Part shown: in pieces, positions 14,556-16,382 of the stretch
How the letters are laid out: every line of letters starts with the position of its first letter
Position numbering within the stretch: position 1 is the stretch's first letter
NCBI GenBank assembly: GCA_029856295.1
Contig: JAHQWS010000297.1
Coordinates: 1-16,382, forward strand
DNA: 16,382 nt
Reading direction: 5' to 3'
DNA from: Promethearchaeia archaeon
GTDB taxonomy: Archaea > Asgardarchaeota > Lokiarchaeia > Sigyniarchaeales > SOKP01
The notes under the pieces: generated by a model
Told to the model about the DNA's origin: nothing
The model's database searches: none
What the model saw: only the letters and a program-made list of their open reading frames with translations
Position numbers and translations under genes: made by a program

Positions 14556-15908
14556 TCATAATCTTGTAATATACCGGTCTCTTTCCCATTGACTTACATT
14601 AATTCGATAGGCGTCGTATTCTTCGAGTTTAGCATAATAGAAATTCTTAAATGGTTCCTCATCAAACACTTCTTTCATAAATTCAGAATTCCTAAATTCT
14701 GTTAGCGCTTCCCGTAAACTTCCGGGTAATGAGATAATACCTGCTTTCTCCAGATCTTTTGTTGAGAAATGATATACGTTCTGATCTGTAGGTTCATAAA
14801 GGTCAATATCATTTGCTAATACACCATCTAACCCTGTTGCTAAAAGAACGGCAAATTGAAGATATGGATTACCGGCAGGATCAGGACATCGTATTTCATT
14901 GCGAGCTGCAGAGGGTTTACCATGGAAATCAGGCACTCTAATTAAGGGCGATCTATTTCTAAAACCCCATGCTACATAAACCGGTGCTTCATATCCTGGG
15001 ACTAATCTTTTATATGAGTTTGGCCAGCTGCTTAACACTGCACACATAGCTCTAGCATGTCTTAATTGACCTGAGATCCACTTTTTCATAGTTAATGATA
15101 TATAATCGGGATCAGATTCATCATAAAATATGTTTTTTCCGTCTTGCCATAAACTTTGATGCACATGCATTCCAGAACCATTAATACCCGGAAATGGCTT
15201 AGGCATGAAAGTTGCTGTCATATCATTTTGTGCTGCGACCGTCTTAATAATTGCCTTTAGTGTAATTGTATTATCCGCCGATTCTACGGCTTTATCATAG
15301 CGGAAATCTACCTCGTGTTGGGATACGGCAACTTCGTGGTGGAGTGCCTCGATTTCAATACCCATCGCGTCGCAATATTCGGCTATTCTATATCTCATCA
15401 TTTCGTTAATATCATACGGATCATAGTCAAAATATCCGCGCATATCGCTAAGACCAAAAGCTTCCTGCGTATCTTTACTTAACACAAAAAATTCCAGCTC
15501 AGGAGCACAATAATATGTATATCCATGTTTTTTAGCTTTGTCAACTACCTTTTGAAGAATACCACGTGGATCCCCTTCATATCTATCTCCGTCAGGTTTA
15601 TAAATATCGCAAATAATTCTCGCAACTTTATTTTTCGTCCTCCAGGGTAATAAGTAGAAAGTAGATGGATCAGGAATAGCAACTTTATCACTCTCCTCAA
15701 TAGCTCCATAACCAGTAATACTGGAACCATCAAAATTTTCACCATCCTGCATGAAGTCTTCGATTCTTTTAGAATTTATCTCGAAAGACTTTATAATGCC
15801 GTGGATATCAGTGAATTGAAGGTAAATGAACTTAATATCTTGCTCTTTGACAGTCTCTATAACTTTTTCGCATAACTCTTTCCTTTTAGGATCGTTTTTT
15901 TCAATCAT
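14556..15908 (-). CDS. glnA: Type I glutamine synthetase
   Basis: This 450-residue GSI enzyme makes glutamine from glutamate, ammonia and ATP in the cytoplasm as a dodecamer. Family landmarks are in order: FDGSSITG (59-66), PELEFF (136-141) with metal-binding glutamates, HHEVAVSQHEVDFRY (190-204), the ATP-site segment MPKPFPGINGSGMHVH (235-250), NSYKRLVPGYEAP (297-309), RNRSPLIRVP (318-327), and RNEIRCPDPAGNPYL (336-350). Length and the lack of the ~25-residue insertion fit the GSI-alpha type rather than the adenylylated GSI-beta type. The stop is TGA. No Shine-Dalgarno site precedes the ATG; an ATG ten bases upstream runs straight into a stop. It is transcribed divergently from an Lrp/AsnC-type regulator, a common arrangement for nitrogen and amino-acid control in archaea. 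No GlnB/GlnK gene is in view. Confidence 0.96.
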   Translation of the reverse strand: MIEKNDPKRKELCEKVIETVKEQDIKFIYLQFTDIHGIIKSFEINSKRIEDFMQDGENFDGSSITGYGAIEESDKVAIPDPSTFYLLPWRTKNKVARIICDIYKPDGDRYEGDPRGILQKVVDKAKKHGYTYYCAPELEFFVLSKDTQEAFGLSDMRGYFDYDPYDINEMMRYRIAEYCDAMGIEIEALHHEVAVSQHEVDFRYDKAVESADNTITLKAIIKTVAAQNDMTATFMPKPFPGINGSGMHVHQSLWQDGKNIFYDESDPDYISLTMKKWISGQLRHARAMCAVLSSWPNSYKRLVPGYEAPVYVAWGFRNRSPLIRVPDFHGKPSAARNEIRCPDPAGNPYLQFAVLLATGLDGVLANDIDLYEPTDQNVYHFSTKDLEKAGIISLPGSLREALTEFRNSEFMKEVFDEEPFKNFYYAKLEEYDAYRINVSQWERDRYITRL

Positions 15909-15963
15909 ATCAATTCATTTTTTTAATATTTTAAAGTTCTTATAATCAGATAGTGTACTAATC

Positions 15964-15972
15964 TATTTAAAG
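15964..15972 (-). promoter_or_regulatory. Candidate TATA box for glutamine synthetase
   Basis: On the minus strand CTTTAAATA lies about 60 bases before the glnA ATG. Transcription would start near 15940, leaving a leader of about 30 bases. This is a weak call in an AT-rich region. Confidence 0.3.
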
Positions 15973-16079
15973 ATTATTACCACTTGATGCACTATTCCAA
16001 CAAAAAATAAGGCAAATGAACCATAAAACTTATATAGGTATAATAAATTGATGAAATTAATATTTAATGAATTAATAAA

Positions 16080-16163
16080 TTATGATCGTATGCATAAATT
16101 GGATTATTTTTTCTGGACATTTGCACAAATTTTAATTTAATGATGTTATTATAACGATCATAA
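16080..16163. promoter_or_regulatory. Inverted repeat pair between glnA and the Lrp-type gene
   Basis: TTATGATCGT (16080-16089) and its exact reverse complement ACGATCATAA (16154-16163) are separated by 64 bases in the divergent intergenic region. The left copy continues into a partial palindrome, TATG...CATA (16081-16096). The right copy ends 11 bases before the regulator's ATG, as expected for autoregulation. Lrp-type proteins bind spaced, partly symmetric AT-rich sites. The link to this regulator is inferred. Confidence 0.35.
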
Positions 16164-16174
16164 AACATAAGAAT

Positions 16175-16382
16175 ATGAAAACCATGACAGGCTTAGAATT
16201 AGATATTGAAATATTAAAAATTTTATCTAAGGGAAGTATAAGTAAAATATTATCTAAAGATGATGAGGAGCGAATTTCTTTGCGTAAGCTAGCGGAAACT
16301 CTAAAAAAATCTCCCGTTACTATTAAAAGGCATATCGAAGGGTTAGAAAATAGAGGAATCATTAAAAATTATGGTGTTATTA
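16175..16382 (+). CDS. Lrp/AsnC-type transcription regulator, N-terminus (cut by window end)
   Basis: The reading frame starts at ATG 16175 (a second in-frame ATG lies at 16184), follows an upstream in-frame stop, and stays open to the last base, giving 69 residues. Residues 7-20 (LELDIEILKILSKG) and 34-66 form a winged-helix DNA-binding domain. They include LRKLAETLKKSPVTIKRHI (38-56) and LENRGIIKNYGV (59-70 region), the helix-turn-helix and wing of the Lrp/AsnC family. The ligand-binding RAM domain would lie beyond the window. The gene is divergent from glutamine synthetase, so it may sense glutamine or another amino acid and control glnA and itself. An opposite-strand frame here is only a shadow. 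Confidence 0.8.
   Translation, partial: MKTMTGLELDIEILKILSKGSISKILSKDDEERISLRKLAETLKKSPVTIKRHIEGLENRGIIKNYGVI

Noticed and set aside
16132..16362. 76-codon minus-strand open frame at the right edge
   Set aside because: It is opposite the N-terminal winged-helix domain of the Lrp-type regulator, which has clear family motifs.
1..16382. CRISPR array, tRNA, rRNA, insertion sequence or attachment site
   Set aside because: No regularly spaced repeats, tRNA-like cloverleaf or terminal inverted repeats with a transposase were found on reading both strands.

Overview
This is a 16.4 kb, AT-rich stretch of an archaeal chromosome. Promoters look archaeal (T/A-rich TATA-like boxes about 25-30 bases before the inferred transcription start), several genes have Shine-Dalgarno sites, and likely terminators are T-tracts. 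A type I glutamine synthetase lies divergent from an Lrp/AsnC regulator, and there are UPF0175/PIN and ParE-like toxin-antitoxin pairs. Low GC, lysine/isoleucine-rich proteins and a GPH-type MFS carrier would fit an Asgard (Lokiarchaeia-like) genome. That placement is an inference from general impression, not shown by any marker gene here. No rRNA, tRNA, CRISPR array, integrase or transposase was found.

Left part, plus strand (1-8052). A PiT-family phosphate transporter (150-1115) is followed by a large protein whose C-terminal two thirds look like ArdC: an ssDNA-binding domain plus a zincin domain whose HExxH motif is altered to HELGK (1290-2606). Next come two ABC exporter half-transporters one base apart (2776-4614, 4616-6433). 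Their motifs show an asymmetric heterodimer with one degenerate and one canonical ATP site. A 12-helix GPH/MelB-like MFS carrier (6598-8052) ends the plus-strand block.

Middle part, minus strand (8090-10586). It holds a stand-alone GNAT acetyltransferase, a ParE/RelE-type toxin overlapping its antitoxin gene, a UPF0175 antitoxin followed by a PIN-like DUF3368 toxin, and a small DUF3303-like protein with a TTG start. This is a small accessory/maintenance island.

Right part, minus strand (10769-14233). A compact four-gene cluster reads, in transcription order: extended SDR (3beta-HSD/dihydroflavonol-reductase-like), small SCP2-like protein, divergent aldehyde dehydrogenase, second small SCP2-like protein. 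The two small proteins look like distant paralogues flanking the dehydrogenase. A perfect 14-base palindrome lies between the predicted promoter and the first start codon, and a terminator-like hairpin follows the last gene. This looks like an uncharacterised operon for oxidising or reducing a hydrophobic (lipid or isoprenoid-like) alcohol/aldehyde substrate, and is the best candidate for an undescribed system.

Right edge. Glutamine synthetase (14556-15908, minus) is divergent from a truncated Lrp/AsnC regulator (16175 to window end, plus). The shared intergenic region carries a 10-base inverted repeat that could be the regulator's binding site.
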